From the NCBI RefSeq assembly GCF_009865135.1, contig NZ_WWGH01000002.1, positions 744,001 through 808,000 of the forward strand: DNA of 64,000 nucleotides, given 5' to 3'. Positions 8,682 through 17,726 of this stretch are shown here, piece by piece. The translations under genes and the position numbers were made by a program. Within the stretch, counting starts at the first letter, position 1; each line of letters begins with the position of its first letter. The stretch comes from Streptomyces sp. SID8374 (GTDB lineage Bacteria; Actinomycetota; Actinomycetes; Streptomycetales; Streptomycetaceae). Under the pieces are notes generated by a model. It was not told the DNA's origin and made no database searches. It saw only the letters and a list, made by a program, of their open reading frames with translations.

Positions 8682-10136
8682 ATGCCGCACCTCTCCCGCC
8701 GCCTGCGGGCCGCGCTCCTGGCCACCGCATCGCTCTCCCTCGTCGCCGCCGCCCTGCCCGCCCCCGAGCCCCTGGGCATCGGTGACCGGCTCTTCCCCGA
8801 GCTGGGCAACCCCGGCTACGACGTCCTCACGTACGACCTCTCCTTCACGTACCACGGCAGCAACACCAAGCCCCTGGACGCCGTCACCAAGATCAGGGCC
8901 CGCACCACCGCACCGCTGGAGCGGATCAACCTCGACTTCGCCCGGGGCACCGTCCAGGGCGTCGAGGTCAACGGGCAGGCCGCCGACTTCGGCAGCAAGA
9001 ACGAGGACCTGATCCTCCAGGCCCCCCGCCGCCTCCCCGCAGGCGTACCGCTGAACATCACCGTCCGGCACACCAGCGACCCGTCCGGCACCTCCGGCAA
9101 CGGCGGCTGGATCCGTACCGCCGACGGCCTCGCCATGGCCAACCAGGCCGACGCCGCCCACCGGGTCTTCCCCAGCAACGACCACCCCTCGGACAAGGCG
9201 CACTTCACCTTCCGTATCACCGCCCCCAAGGACCTCACGGCCGTCGCCAACGGGCTGCCCGCCGGCCGGACCCGTAACGGCACCACGACCACCTGGACCT
9301 ACCGCACCCAGCACCCCATGGCCACCGAGCTGGCCCAGGTCTCCATCGGCCGCTCCCACGTCCACCACCACACCGGACCGCACGGCCTCCCGCTGCGTGA
9401 CGTCGTCCCGGCCGCCGACCGGGAGAAGCTGGAGCCCTGGCTGAAGAAGACCCCCGCCCAGCTGGAGTGGATGGAGCGGCGGGTCGGCCGCTACCCCTTC
9501 GAGACGTACGGAGTCCTCGTCGCCGACAGCCGCATCGGCTTCGCCCTGGAGACCCAGACGATCTCGCTCTTCGGCAGGACGCTCTTCACTGAGCCGGCCT
9601 ACCCCGAGTGGTACGTCGACTCCGTCATGGTCCACGAACTGGCCCACCAGTGGTTCGGCAACAGCGTCACCCCCGCCTCCTGGTCCGACCTCTGGCTCAA
9701 CGAGGGACACGCCAGCTGGTACGAGGCCCTGTACGCGGAGGAGAACGGCGGAGCGACCCTGGAGCGGCGGATGCGAGAGGCGTACAAGCTCTCCGACGGC
9801 TGGCGGGCGAACGGCGGCCCGCCCGCGCACCCGGACGGCCCGGCCGAGGGCGAGAAGCTCTCCCTGTTCCGGCCCGTCGTCTACGACGGCAGCGCCCTGG
9901 TGCTCTACGCCCTGCGCCAGGAGATCGGCACGGACGCCTTCGACCGGTTGCAGCGCGCCTGGGTACGGAACCACCGCGACGGTACGGCGACCACGGCGGA
10001 CTTCACCCGGCTGGCGTCCGGCATCGCGGGACGGGACCTGACCGCCTTCTTCGAGGCCTGGCTGTACGGGAAGAAGACCCCGCCCATGCCCGGACACCCC
10101 GACTGGAGTGCGGCCGAACCCGCTGCCACCCCCTGA
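8682..10136 (+). CDS. secreted M1-family metallopeptidase
   Basis: A 484-residue zinc aminopeptidase-like protein. The N-terminus (MPHLSRRLRAALLATASLSL) is a Sec signal peptide, so it acts outside the membrane. The zinc site is HELAHQW with the distal Glu in NEGHASWYE, the M1 arrangement. A GFALETQTI segment stands where aminopeptidases have the GAMEN substrate motif, so the exopeptidase loop is diverged. It is shorter than PepN-type enzymes (about 850) and lacks their C-terminal domains, like other secreted actinobacterial M1 proteins. The substrate is not known. Confidence 0.88.
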   Translation: MPHLSRRLRAALLATASLSLVAAALPAPEPLGIGDRLFPELGNPGYDVLTYDLSFTYHGSNTKPLDAVTKIRARTTAPLERINLDFARGTVQGVEVNGQAADFGSKNEDLILQAPRRLPAGVPLNITVRHTSDPSGTSGNGGWIRTADGLAMANQADAAHRVFPSNDHPSDKAHFTFRITAPKDLTAVANGLPAGRTRNGTTTTWTYRTQHPMATELAQVSIGRSHVHHHTGPHGLPLRDVVPAADREKLEPWLKKTPAQLEWMERRVGRYPFETYGVLVADSRIGFALETQTISLFGRTLFTEPAYPEWYVDSVMVHELAHQWFGNSVTPASWSDLWLNEGHASWYEALYAEENGGATLERRMREAYKLSDGWRANGGPPAHPDGPAEGEKLSLFRPVVYDGSALVLYALRQEIGTDAFDRLQRAWVRNHRDGTATTADFTRLASGIAGRDLTAFFEAWLYGKKTPPMPGHPDWSAAEPAATP

Positions 10137-10298
10137 GCGCGGGGGAAAACCCCAGTGACGGGCCCGGTGGGGCCGTGCCACTATCGACACGTCTCCACGG
10201 CGGGCCCCACCGGATTCCCCGGCGGGAGTGATCGGGAATCATCCGGACAGATCACACGTTGTGACTGACGTAAAGACTTCTATCGACGTAAGGATCCA

Positions 10299-11819
10299 AT
10301 GACCTCCTCTTCTTCCCTTCCCCAGGACGCGCAGGACGCGCAGAGCGCCACGGAGAACATCCCCGAGAGCCTCACCGAGAGCCTTCGGGCCGACGCCCTG
10401 ATGGAAGAGGACGTCGCCTGGAGCCAGGAGATCGACGGAGCGCGCGACGGCGACCAGCTGGACCGCTCCGAGCGTGCCGCCCTGCGGCGCGTCGCCGGTC
10501 TCTCCACGGAGCTCGAGGACGTCACCGAGGTCGAGTACCGACAGCTGCGCCTGGAGCGCGTCGTGCTGGTCGGTGTCTGGACCTCGGGGACGGTGCGTGA
10601 CGCGGAGATCTCCCTCGCGGAGCTCGCCGCCCTCGCCGAGACGGCGGGCGCACAGGTCCTGGACGCGGTGTACCAGCGGCGCGACAAGCCCGACCCGGCG
10701 ACCTACATCGGTTCCGGCAAGGCGCTGGAGCTGCGCGACATCGTCCTGGAGTCCGGGGCCGACACCGTCATCTGCGACGGTGAGCTCAGCCCGGGCCAGC
10801 TGATCCACCTGGAAGACGTCGTCAAGGTGAAGGTGGTCGACCGGACCGCCCTCATCCTCGACATCTTCGCCCAGCACGCCAAGTCCCGTGAGGGCAAGGC
10901 GCAGGTCTCCCTGGCGCAGATGCAGTACATGCTGCCGCGACTGCGCGGCTGGGGTCAGTCGCTCTCCCGTCAGATGGGCGGCGCCGGTTCCGGCGGCGGT
11001 GGCGGCATGGCCACCCGTGGCCCCGGTGAGACCAAGATCGAGACGGACCGGCGACGGATCCGCGAGAAGATGGCGAAGATGCGCCGGGAGATCGCGGAGA
11101 TGAAGACCGGCCGCGAGATCAAGCGGCAGGAGCGCAAGCGCAACAAGGTGCCCTCCGTCGCCATCGCCGGATACACCAACGCCGGCAAGTCCTCGCTGCT
11201 CAACCGCCTCACCGGAGCCGGTGTCCTGGTGGAGAACGCCCTGTTCGCCACCCTGGACCCGACCGTGCGCCGGGCCGAGACGCCGAGCGGCCGCATCTAC
11301 ACCCTCGCCGACACCGTCGGGTTCGTACGGCACCTGCCGCACCACCTGGTCGAGGCGTTCCGCTCCACCATGGAGGAGGTCGGCGAATCCGATCTCATCC
11401 TGCACGTGGTGGATGGCTCGCACCCGGTGCCGGAGGAGCAGCTCGCCGCCGTGCGCGAGGTGATCCGGGACGTCGGCGCGGTCGACGTACGCGAGATCGT
11501 CGTGATCAACAAGGCGGACGCGGCGGACCCGCTGGTCCTCCAGCGGCTGCTGCGCAACGAGAAGTACGCGATCGCCGTCTCGGCCCGCACCGGTGCCGGG
11601 ATCGAGGAGCTGCTCGCGCTCATCGACGCCGAGCTGCCGCGCCCGTCCGTCGAGATCGAGGTGCTCGTGCCGTACATCCAGGGGGCGCTGGTCTCCCGGG
11701 TGCACGCCGAGGGTGAGGTCCTCTCCGAGGAGCACACCGCCGAGGGCACCCTGCTCAAGGCCCAGGTCCACGAGGAACTGGCCGCGGAGCTGGGGACGTT
11801 CGTCCCCGTAGCGCACTGA
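10299..11819 (+). CDS. hflX: ribosome-associated GTPase HflX
   Basis: A 506-residue GTPase that splits stalled or hibernating ribosomes. The N-terminal HflX domain contains the family signatures PATYIGSGKALEL and FDGELSPGQL-like CDGELSPGQL, and the linker has RGPGETKIETDRR. The Ras-like G domain follows: G1 GYTNAGKSSLLN, G3 DTVGFVRHLPHHLVEAF, G4 NKAD, G5 SARTGAG. Start ATG 10299 has AAGG 6 nt upstream. Its stop codon lies inside a 15-bp tandem repeat (see the repeat at 11805). Confidence 0.95.
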   Translation: MTSSSSLPQDAQDAQSATENIPESLTESLRADALMEEDVAWSQEIDGARDGDQLDRSERAALRRVAGLSTELEDVTEVEYRQLRLERVVLVGVWTSGTVRDAEISLAELAALAETAGAQVLDAVYQRRDKPDPATYIGSGKALELRDIVLESGADTVICDGELSPGQLIHLEDVVKVKVVDRTALILDIFAQHAKSREGKAQVSLAQMQYMLPRLRGWGQSLSRQMGGAGSGGGGGMATRGPGETKIETDRRRIREKMAKMRREIAEMKTGREIKRQERKRNKVPSVAIAGYTNAGKSSLLNRLTGAGVLVENALFATLDPTVRRAETPSGRIYTLADTVGFVRHLPHHLVEAFRSTMEEVGESDLILHVVDGSHPVPEEQLAAVREVIRDVGAVDVREIVVINKADAADPLVLQRLLRNEKYAIAVSARTGAGIEELLALIDAELPRPSVEIEVLVPYIQGALVSRVHAEGEVLSEEHTAEGTLLKAQVHEELAAELGTFVPVAH

Positions 11820-11864
11820 CCCGTAGCGCACTGACCCGTAGTGCACTGATCCATAGCGCACTGA
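11805..11864. repeat. four tandem 15-bp repeats spanning the hflX stop codon
   Basis: Unit CCCGTAGCGCACTGA at 11805, 11820, 11835 (one change) and 11850 (two changes). The first copy encodes the end of HflX (PVAH-stop). As 15 is a multiple of 3, each later copy places another in-frame TGA. The array looks like replication slippage. Confidence 0.9.
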
Positions 11865-11922
11865 TCAGCGCACGACGCAGGACATGATCACCGCACGGCG
11901 CGGGCCGTGATGGCGTGACGTG

Positions 11923-11954
11923 GACGCCCGACCGGGATCTCCCGGCCGGGCGTC
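11923..11954. terminator. hairpin terminator between hflX and the ATPase gene
   Basis: GACGCCCGACCGGG pairs with CCCGGCCGGGCGTC across a 4-nt ATCT loop with one A:C mismatch. It lies between two convergent genes and overlaps the last base or two of the minus-strand gene. Confidence 0.7.
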
Positions 11955-12405
11955 ACCCGTTCCCGGGGGCCTGACGCTCCGCGGCGGCGTGGGCGTCCTC
12001 GTACCCCGGGGGCACGAAGCACGCGGTCACGGTCTTGCCGTCCCGCTGCGGATGGTGCTGCCAGCTGTCGGCCAGCGCGTCCACGATGGCCATACCGCGG
12101 CCACCGAGCGCGCCCGGGTCGTCCGCGCGCTGCGCGGGCGGCTGCGAGCTGGAGTCATGGACGCTGACGTGCAGACAGGTGCTGTCCCACGTCAGGATGA
12201 GCTGGGCGTCGCTGTGGGCGTGCTTGTGCGCGTTGGTGATCAGCTCGGAGACGGCTATGAGCACCGAGTCCACGGTGTCGGGCGCGTTCCGGGCCCACTC
12301 CAGGGATTCGAGGTGCTCGCGCGCCCAGTGCCGTCCCGCGCGCACTCCTTGGGCGATGGGGAAGGACTGTGCCCAGCCCACCGCCCTCATCGTGGAATCG
12401 GTCAT
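11953..12405 (-). CDS. anti-sigma-factor-type ATP-binding protein (HATPase_c_2)
   Basis: A 150-residue single-domain GHKL ATPase of the RsbW-like group that is abundant in Streptomyces. The N box is VSELITNAHKHAHSDA and the G1 region DDPGALGGRGMAIVDALAD. Such proteins can act as anti-sigma factors or Ser kinases for anti-anti-sigma partners; no sigma or antagonist gene is adjacent, so the partner is unknown. I place the start at the ATG at 12405, which has GAGAGG 7 nt upstream; the ATG at 12411 would be one base from it. Confidence 0.85.
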   Translation of the reverse strand: MTDSTMRAVGWAQSFPIAQGVRAGRHWAREHLESLEWARNAPDTVDSVLIAVSELITNAHKHAHSDAQLILTWDSTCLHVSVHDSSSQPPAQRADDPGALGGRGMAIVDALADSWQHHPQRDGKTVTACFVPPGYEDAHAAAERQAPGNG

Positions 12406-12537
12406 GGCCATGCCTCTCGGTCGGTCCACGGGATTCGGCGCTCGGTCGCCTACCGTGTACCCGCCGGAACGCCGAACACCGTCCCGCCGGGGGGCGGAAC
12501 GGTGTTCACGGATGTCGAGCGCGGGCGGGGGCCCTAA

Positions 12538-13761
12538 TTACTGGCCCGCGTACTTCTCACTGACGGCGCGGTAGACGCCCTCGGCCTCCTTGCCGAGCCG
12601 GGGACCGGCCAGCCAGCCCGCCGAGACCGGGCCGATCGAGGTGTTGGAGACCAGGGCGGGCTTGCCGTCCGAGCCTGCCGCGACCCAGCCGCCGCCGGAG
12701 GAACCGCCGGTCATGGTGCAGCCGATGCGGTACATCGTCGGCTCGTTCTGGCGGACCGAGAGGCGGCCCGGCTTGTCCTTGCACTGGAGCAGCTTCTGGC
12801 CGTCGAACGGCGGCGCGGCCGGGTAGCCGGTGGCCGTCATGGAGGCGATCTGCGGTACGGCGGGGGCGTTGAAGTCGACCGGCAGCGCCGAACCGACCGT
12901 CTCCTCCAGCGACTTGCCCGTCGAACCCTTCTCGGGCGTCACATGCAGCACCGCGAAGTCGTACGGGGCACCCTGCCCGCCGGTCGAGGCGCCCTGGGCG
13001 ATCCACTGCTCGGAGGTCTGGGCCCACCGGCCCCACCAGACACCGTAGGGAGCGATCTTCTCCTTGGGCGCGGTCTCCAGCTCCGTGAGCGAGAGGTTGT
13101 CGTTGTTGTACGACGGGACGAAGGCGATGTTGCGGTACCAGCCGCCCGCCTTGCCTGCGTGCACACAGTGCCCGGCGGTCCACACCATGTTGGACTTGCC
13201 GGGGTTCGCCGGGTCCTTCACCACGGTCGCGGAACAGACCATGGAGCCCTGGGGGCCGTCGAAGAGCAGCTTCCCGGACTCCGGGGCGTTGTCGTGGTAC
13301 GGCGTCGCGACACCGGCCGCCTGTACGGGGGCGGGGGTCGGGTCCGTCACACCGTCGTCGCCGGAGATGTCGTTGTCGACCGGGTTCTCCGGGGGCTTCT
13401 CGGCCTCCCGCATCCGGTCCGGGTCCCAGAGTCCGTCGATGATCGGGTTGACGAAGTCCTTGGCCTCACGCAGCCACTTGTCCTTGTCCCAGTTCTTCCA
13501 CTCGCCGCCCCGCCACTTGTCCGGGTCGATCCCGTGCTCCTTGAGCCGGTCCTTGAGATCGTCCGGGATGGTGACCTTGCCGTCGGCCTGTCCGGCCGAG
13601 GCGCTGGGAGTCCTACCGCCCGCGTTGTCCTCCTCCGGACCGCAGGCGGTGGCGGTGAGCGCCAGGACGGCGACGGCCGCCGTCGCGGCGAGCACGCCGG
13701 AGGGCATGCGCCGTACGCGCCTGCCGCGGCGTGCGGTGTCGGTCGGGCGAATGGGTCGCAT
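12538..13761 (-). CDS. lipoprotein trypsin-like serine protease
   Basis: A 407-residue protein with an Arg-rich N-terminus, a hydrophobic h-region (GVLAATAAVAVLALTATAC) and a lipobox LTATAC, so it is predicted to be a membrane-anchored lipoprotein. After a charged linker (about residues 40-160) comes a chymotrypsin-fold domain. The His is in VWTAGHCVH, an Asp in YDFAVLHV, and the nucleophile in TGGSSGGGW, a variant of GDSGGP common in Streptomyces peptidases. The ATG at 13761 has AGGGGG 8 nt upstream. It is divergent from the siderophore operon; no functional link is shown. Confidence 0.85.
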   Translation of the reverse strand: MRPIRPTDTARRGRRVRRMPSGVLAATAAVAVLALTATACGPEEDNAGGRTPSASAGQADGKVTIPDDLKDRLKEHGIDPDKWRGGEWKNWDKDKWLREAKDFVNPIIDGLWDPDRMREAEKPPENPVDNDISGDDGVTDPTPAPVQAAGVATPYHDNAPESGKLLFDGPQGSMVCSATVVKDPANPGKSNMVWTAGHCVHAGKAGGWYRNIAFVPSYNNDNLSLTELETAPKEKIAPYGVWWGRWAQTSEQWIAQGASTGGQGAPYDFAVLHVTPEKGSTGKSLEETVGSALPVDFNAPAVPQIASMTATGYPAAPPFDGQKLLQCKDKPGRLSVRQNEPTMYRIGCTMTGGSSGGGWVAAGSDGKPALVSNTSIGPVSAGWLAGPRLGKEAEGVYRAVSEKYAGQ

Positions 13762-14063
13762 CTGGTGATCCCCCTGGGACTTCGTCACTCGGTACTCCGT
13801 GCAGCTTTTCGGACACTTCGGGCCGTAAGGCAGCTGTTTCCGGCCGTCGGTGCGGCCCCCACTATGCCGGTGCCGATGGGGACGGTACGAGGCAGGTCCG
13901 CGGTTCCGTCCCCGCAAGGATGTTCCGATTTACCCGTGATCCCTTGCGGTCGGCGTCGTTGGTACGTACGGGGGACACCAGGACAGCGTTCACCCCCTCA
14001 CTCCGTCCACGCCGAAACGTGCCGACGTGCAACGCAACTGTTACCGCAGGAGGATCAAGAGCC
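13762..14063. other. 302-bp divergent intergenic region before the siderophore operon
   Basis: Must hold the promoters for the protease (minus) and the siderophore operon (plus). I looked for the 19-bp actinobacterial iron box (TTAGGTTAGGCTAACCTAA) and did not find a recognisable copy. The only clear element is the AGGAGG at about 14048 for the aminotransferase. Confidence 0.5.
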
Positions 14064-15467
14064 GTGTCCGTGACCGAACCCGCTCCGGTGGCACCGCCTC
14101 CCGCACCCCCCGTGCACGAGGGCATCCTCCGCCGCCAGTCGCTGCGCGAGTCGGCCGCCCGCACCTATGCGCGGTCCCTGCCGATCGTCCCCGTCCGGGC
14201 GCGCGGGCTCACCATCGAGGGCGCGGACGGACGGCGCTATCTGGACTGTCTGTCCGGCGCGGGCACCCTGGCGCTCGGCCACAACCACCCGGTCGTGCTC
14301 GAAGCGATCCGGAAGGTCATCGACTCGGGCGCCCCGCTGCACGTGCTGGACCTCGCCACCCCGGTCAAGGACGCCTTCACCACCGAGCTGTTCGCCACCC
14401 TGCCGCGCGAGTTCGCCGACAACGCCCGCATCCAGTTCTGCGGCCCCGCCGGTACGGACGCCGTCGAGGCCGCCTTCAAGCTGGTCCGCGCCGCCACCGG
14501 CCGCGACGGCCTGCTGACCTTCACCGGTGCGTACCACGGCATGACGGCCGGGGCGCTGGGGGCCTCCGGCGGCGCCCGGGACGTCCGGGTGACCCGGCTG
14601 CCGTTCCCGCAGGACTACCGCTGCCCGTTCGGGATCGGCGGCGAGCGCGGCGCGGCCCTCGGCGCACGGTGGACGGAACATCTGCTGGACGACGAGAAGG
14701 GCGGCGTCCCGGCCCCGGCGGGGATGATCCTGGAGCCGGTCCAGGGCGAGGGCGGCGTCAACCCCGCCCCGGACACCTGGCTCCGCAGGATGCGCGAGAT
14801 CACCCGGGCCCGGTCCATCCCGCTCATCGCCGACGAGGTGCAGACCGGCGTCGGCAGGACCGGCGCCTTCTGGGCGGTGGAGCACAGCGGCATCGTGCCG
14901 GACGTCATGGTCCTGTCCAAGGCGATCGGCGGATCCCTCCCGCTCGCGGTCATCGTCTACCGCTCTGAGCTGGACCTCTGGCAGCCGGGCGCCCACGCGG
15001 GTACGTTTCGTGGCAACCAGCTCGCCATGGCGGCGGGCGCGGCCACCCTCGCGTACGTCCGGGAGAACGGGCTGGCGGAGCGGGCGGCGGCCTTGGGCGC
15101 CCGAATGCTCGACAGCCTGCGGAAGTTGCGGGCGGACCATCCGGGGATCGGCGACGTACGGGGGCGCGGACTGATGATCGGCCTGGAGCTGGTGGACCCC
15201 GAGGCCGCGCCCCTGCCGGCCGAGGCCGACGACCACGCCCCGGCCCCGCCGCCGGACCCGGCCCTCGCCCGCGCCGTCCAGCAGGAGTGCCTGGACCGAG
15301 GCCTCATCGTCGAACTGGGCGGTCGGCACAGTGCCGTTGTCCGCCTTCTCCCCCCGCTCACCCTCACCGACGAGCAGGCGAGTGCCGTCGTCGACCGTCT
15401 GGCCGACGCGCTGGCAGCCGCGGAGCGTTCGCCGCACCGCAGGGCCGCCGCCGGGCTGACCACCTGA
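14064..15467 (+). CDS. class III aminotransferase of the siderophore operon (diaminobutyrate aminotransferase-like)
   Basis: A 467-residue PLP-dependent fold-I aminotransferase. Recognisable segments: DCLSGAGTLALGHNHP, FTGAYHGMTAGALGASG, EPVQGEGGVNPAP, the PLP-contacting LIADEVQTGVGRTG, and the Schiff-base Lys in VMVLSKAIGGSLPLAV. The GNQLAMAAGAATL and RGRGLMIGLELVD segments complete the family. The closest family in my judgement is L-2,4-diaminobutyrate:2-oxoglutarate aminotransferase, which would make an amine unit for condensation with citrate. No diaminobutyrate decarboxylase follows. GTG start with AGGAGG 10 nt upstream. First gene of a four-gene operon. Confidence 0.85.
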   Translation: MSVTEPAPVAPPPAPPVHEGILRRQSLRESAARTYARSLPIVPVRARGLTIEGADGRRYLDCLSGAGTLALGHNHPVVLEAIRKVIDSGAPLHVLDLATPVKDAFTTELFATLPREFADNARIQFCGPAGTDAVEAAFKLVRAATGRDGLLTFTGAYHGMTAGALGASGGARDVRVTRLPFPQDYRCPFGIGGERGAALGARWTEHLLDDEKGGVPAPAGMILEPVQGEGGVNPAPDTWLRRMREITRARSIPLIADEVQTGVGRTGAFWAVEHSGIVPDVMVLSKAIGGSLPLAVIVYRSELDLWQPGAHAGTFRGNQLAMAAGAATLAYVRENGLAERAAALGARMLDSLRKLRADHPGIGDVRGRGLMIGLELVDPEAAPLPAEADDHAPAPPPDPALARAVQQECLDRGLIVELGGRHSAVVRLLPPLTLTDEQASAVVDRLADALAAAERSPHRRAAAGLTT

Positions 15468-15495
15468 TCCCCGGAACCACACAAGGAAGACCGCC

Positions 15496-17688
15496 GTGAA
15501 CCCCACCCCCGCCTCCGAGGCCGACGGCCCCGGTACCCCCCAGCACCGAGGGCAGGACGGACCGGCCGCCCCCGGCACGGTCGAGGCGACGATCGTGCCC
15601 CGCCAGAAAGCCCTGGCCGACGGCGACTTGAGCGACCCGGCGCACCCCGCCACGGACGAGGCCCCGGCGCACGCCCCCACGACGCCGCCCCGTACAGACG
15701 CACCAGACACCCCGGCGCACGCCCCCACGGAGCCCGGCGCCCCGCAAGCCCCGGCCGATGGGTCCCCGGCCGACGTGGCCGCGAGCGGCGCCGCCCGGAC
15801 CGACACGGCCTCGACGGGCGCCACCCCGGCCGCCGGAACCCTGGCCGACACGGCCCCGGCCGCCGGGTCCCCGAGCGCCCCGGCCCCCAGCGCCCCGCAA
15901 GCCCCCGCCGCCGGAACCCCGACCGACACCGCCCCGGCAACCGGATCCCCGTACGACGAACTCCTCGCCACCCAGGACCCGTTGGACCACCCCGACCCCC
16001 TCCGGGCCGCCGACGCCGCCGGTACCGAGAGCCTGCTGCGGTGCTGGACCCGGGAGAACGACCTGCCCCGGCCCGACGGCGACACCCTGCGCGTTGCCTT
16101 CCCCGCCACCGGTACCGCCCTCCTCGTCCCGGTGCACTACTGGTCCGCCACCGGAGCCCACCGCTTCGGCGCCCCGGTCCTCGAAGGCGCCCCCGAGAAG
16201 GCCCCGCCCGCCGACGCCGTCACCGTCGCCGTCCTCATCGGCCGGGAGGCAGACCGCAACGGCTCCGCCGACCTGGTCGCCCGGGTCGCCGACTCCGTAC
16301 GCCACACCGCAGGCTTCGTCGAACAGCGCCGCCGCCACCCCGCCGAACCGGCCGGCGCCGACCTCTTCCTCACCGCCGAGCAGTCCCTCCTCCTCGGCCA
16401 CCCGCTCCACCCCACCCCCAAGAGCCGCGAAGGGCTCTCCGAGGCGGAGTCGCGGCGCTATTCGCCCGAACTCCACGGCTCCTTCCCGCTCCACTGGTTC
16501 GCCGTCGACCGCACCCTGACCGCCACCGACTCCGCCTGGAGCGACGGCGGTCCGGCCTCCGCCGAGGAGCTGCTCGCCCCGCACCGCGACGGGCTGCGCC
16601 TGCCGCCCGGCACCGTCGCCGTGCCGCTCCACCCCTGGCAGGCCGCCGACCTGCTGGGCCGCCCTCAGGTCGCCGCCCTCCAGGAGACCGGCCTGCTGCA
16701 CGACCTCGGCCCGCACGGCGAACACTGGCACCCCACCTCCTCCATCCGCACCGTGCACCGCCCCGGCGCCCGGGTGATGCTCAAGCTCTCCCTCGGCGTA
16801 CGCATCACCAACTCCCGCCGCGAGAACCTCCGCAAGGAGCTGCACCGGGGCGTCGAGGTCCACCGCCTCCTGACCACCGGCCTTGCCGACAGCTGGCAGC
16901 GGGTCCACCCCGGGTTCGACATCGTCCGCGACCCCGCCTGGCTCGCCGTCGACGACCCCGAGGGCACCCCCGTCACCGGCCTCGACGTGATGCTCCGCCA
17001 GAACCCCTTCGGCCCCGGCGACGACGCCGTCTGCATCGCCGGGCTCACCGCACAGCGCCCCCGGCCCGGGCAGCCCCTGATGCGCTCGCGGCTCGCGGAG
17101 GCCGTCGCCGCCCTGGCCGTACGGACCGGCCGCCCGGTCGCCGACATCTCCGCCGAGTGGTTCCGGCGCTACCTGGACCGGGTCGTCCGCCCGGTCCTCT
17201 GGCTGGACGCCCACGCCGGTGTCGCCCTTGAGGCCCACCAGCAGAACACCCTGGTCCTCCTCGACCCGGACGGCTGGCCGGTCGGCGGGCGCTACCGGGA
17301 CAACCAGGGCTACTACTTCCGCGAGTCCCGCCGCGACGAGCTGGAGCGGCGGCTCCCGGGCATCTCCACCGTCAGCGACACCTTCGTCTCCGACCCGGTC
17401 ACCGACGAACGGTTCGCCTACTACCTGGGCATCAACAACGTCCTCGGCCTGATCGGCGCGTTCGGCGCCCAGCGCCTCGCCGACGAGCAGGCCCTGCTCG
17501 CGGTCCTTCGCCAATTCCTCACCGAGACCGCGGAACTGGGCTCGCCCCTGCCCGCGTATCTCCTTCAGAACCGCCGGCTGCGCTGCAAGGCCAACCTGCT
17601 GACCCGGCTGCACGGCCTGGACGAGCTGGTCGGCCCGGTGGACACCCAGTCCGTCTACGTCTCCATCGCCAACCCGCTGTACGCCTGA
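15496..17688 (+). CDS. IucA/IucC-type NIS siderophore synthetase with long Pro/Ala/Thr-rich N-terminal extension
   Basis: An NRPS-independent siderophore synthetase: it adenylates a carboxylate such as citrate and condenses it with an amine. The catalytic core starts near residue 155 (PYDELLATQDPLDHPDP). It has the ATP-binding signature GHPLHPTPKSREGLS, then VPLHPWQAADLL, and the C-terminal FhuF-like part with DAHAGVALEAHQQNTLV and YRDNQGYYFRES. At 730 residues it is longer than the usual 600 because of about 150 N-terminal residues of low complexity (repeats such as DTAPAAGSP). GTG start with GGAAG. It lies 28 bp after the aminotransferase and 38 bp before the acyltransferase gene. Confidence 0.9.
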   Translation: MNPTPASEADGPGTPQHRGQDGPAAPGTVEATIVPRQKALADGDLSDPAHPATDEAPAHAPTTPPRTDAPDTPAHAPTEPGAPQAPADGSPADVAASGAARTDTASTGATPAAGTLADTAPAAGSPSAPAPSAPQAPAAGTPTDTAPATGSPYDELLATQDPLDHPDPLRAADAAGTESLLRCWTRENDLPRPDGDTLRVAFPATGTALLVPVHYWSATGAHRFGAPVLEGAPEKAPPADAVTVAVLIGREADRNGSADLVARVADSVRHTAGFVEQRRRHPAEPAGADLFLTAEQSLLLGHPLHPTPKSREGLSEAESRRYSPELHGSFPLHWFAVDRTLTATDSAWSDGGPASAEELLAPHRDGLRLPPGTVAVPLHPWQAADLLGRPQVAALQETGLLHDLGPHGEHWHPTSSIRTVHRPGARVMLKLSLGVRITNSRRENLRKELHRGVEVHRLLTTGLADSWQRVHPGFDIVRDPAWLAVDDPEGTPVTGLDVMLRQNPFGPGDDAVCIAGLTAQRPRPGQPLMRSRLAEAVAALAVRTGRPVADISAEWFRRYLDRVVRPVLWLDAHAGVALEAHQQNTLVLLDPDGWPVGGRYRDNQGYYFRESRRDELERRLPGISTVSDTFVSDPVTDERFAYYLGINNVLGLIGAFGAQRLADEQALLAVLRQFLTETAELGSPLPAYLLQNRRLRCKANLLTRLHGLDELVGPVDTQSVYVSIANPLYA

Positions 17689-17726
17689 GGGGCCCGGCCC
17701 CCCGCTCCAGAGAGGAGAGTGCCACC

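Noticed and set aside
6120..10190. A 1356-codon open frame on the minus strand
   Set aside because: It is the antisense shadow of dapF, rshA and the M1 peptidase, which have clear domains and correct codon bias.
13762..14063. DmdR1 iron box for the siderophore operon
   Set aside because: No match to the TTAGGTTAGGCTAACCTAA pattern.
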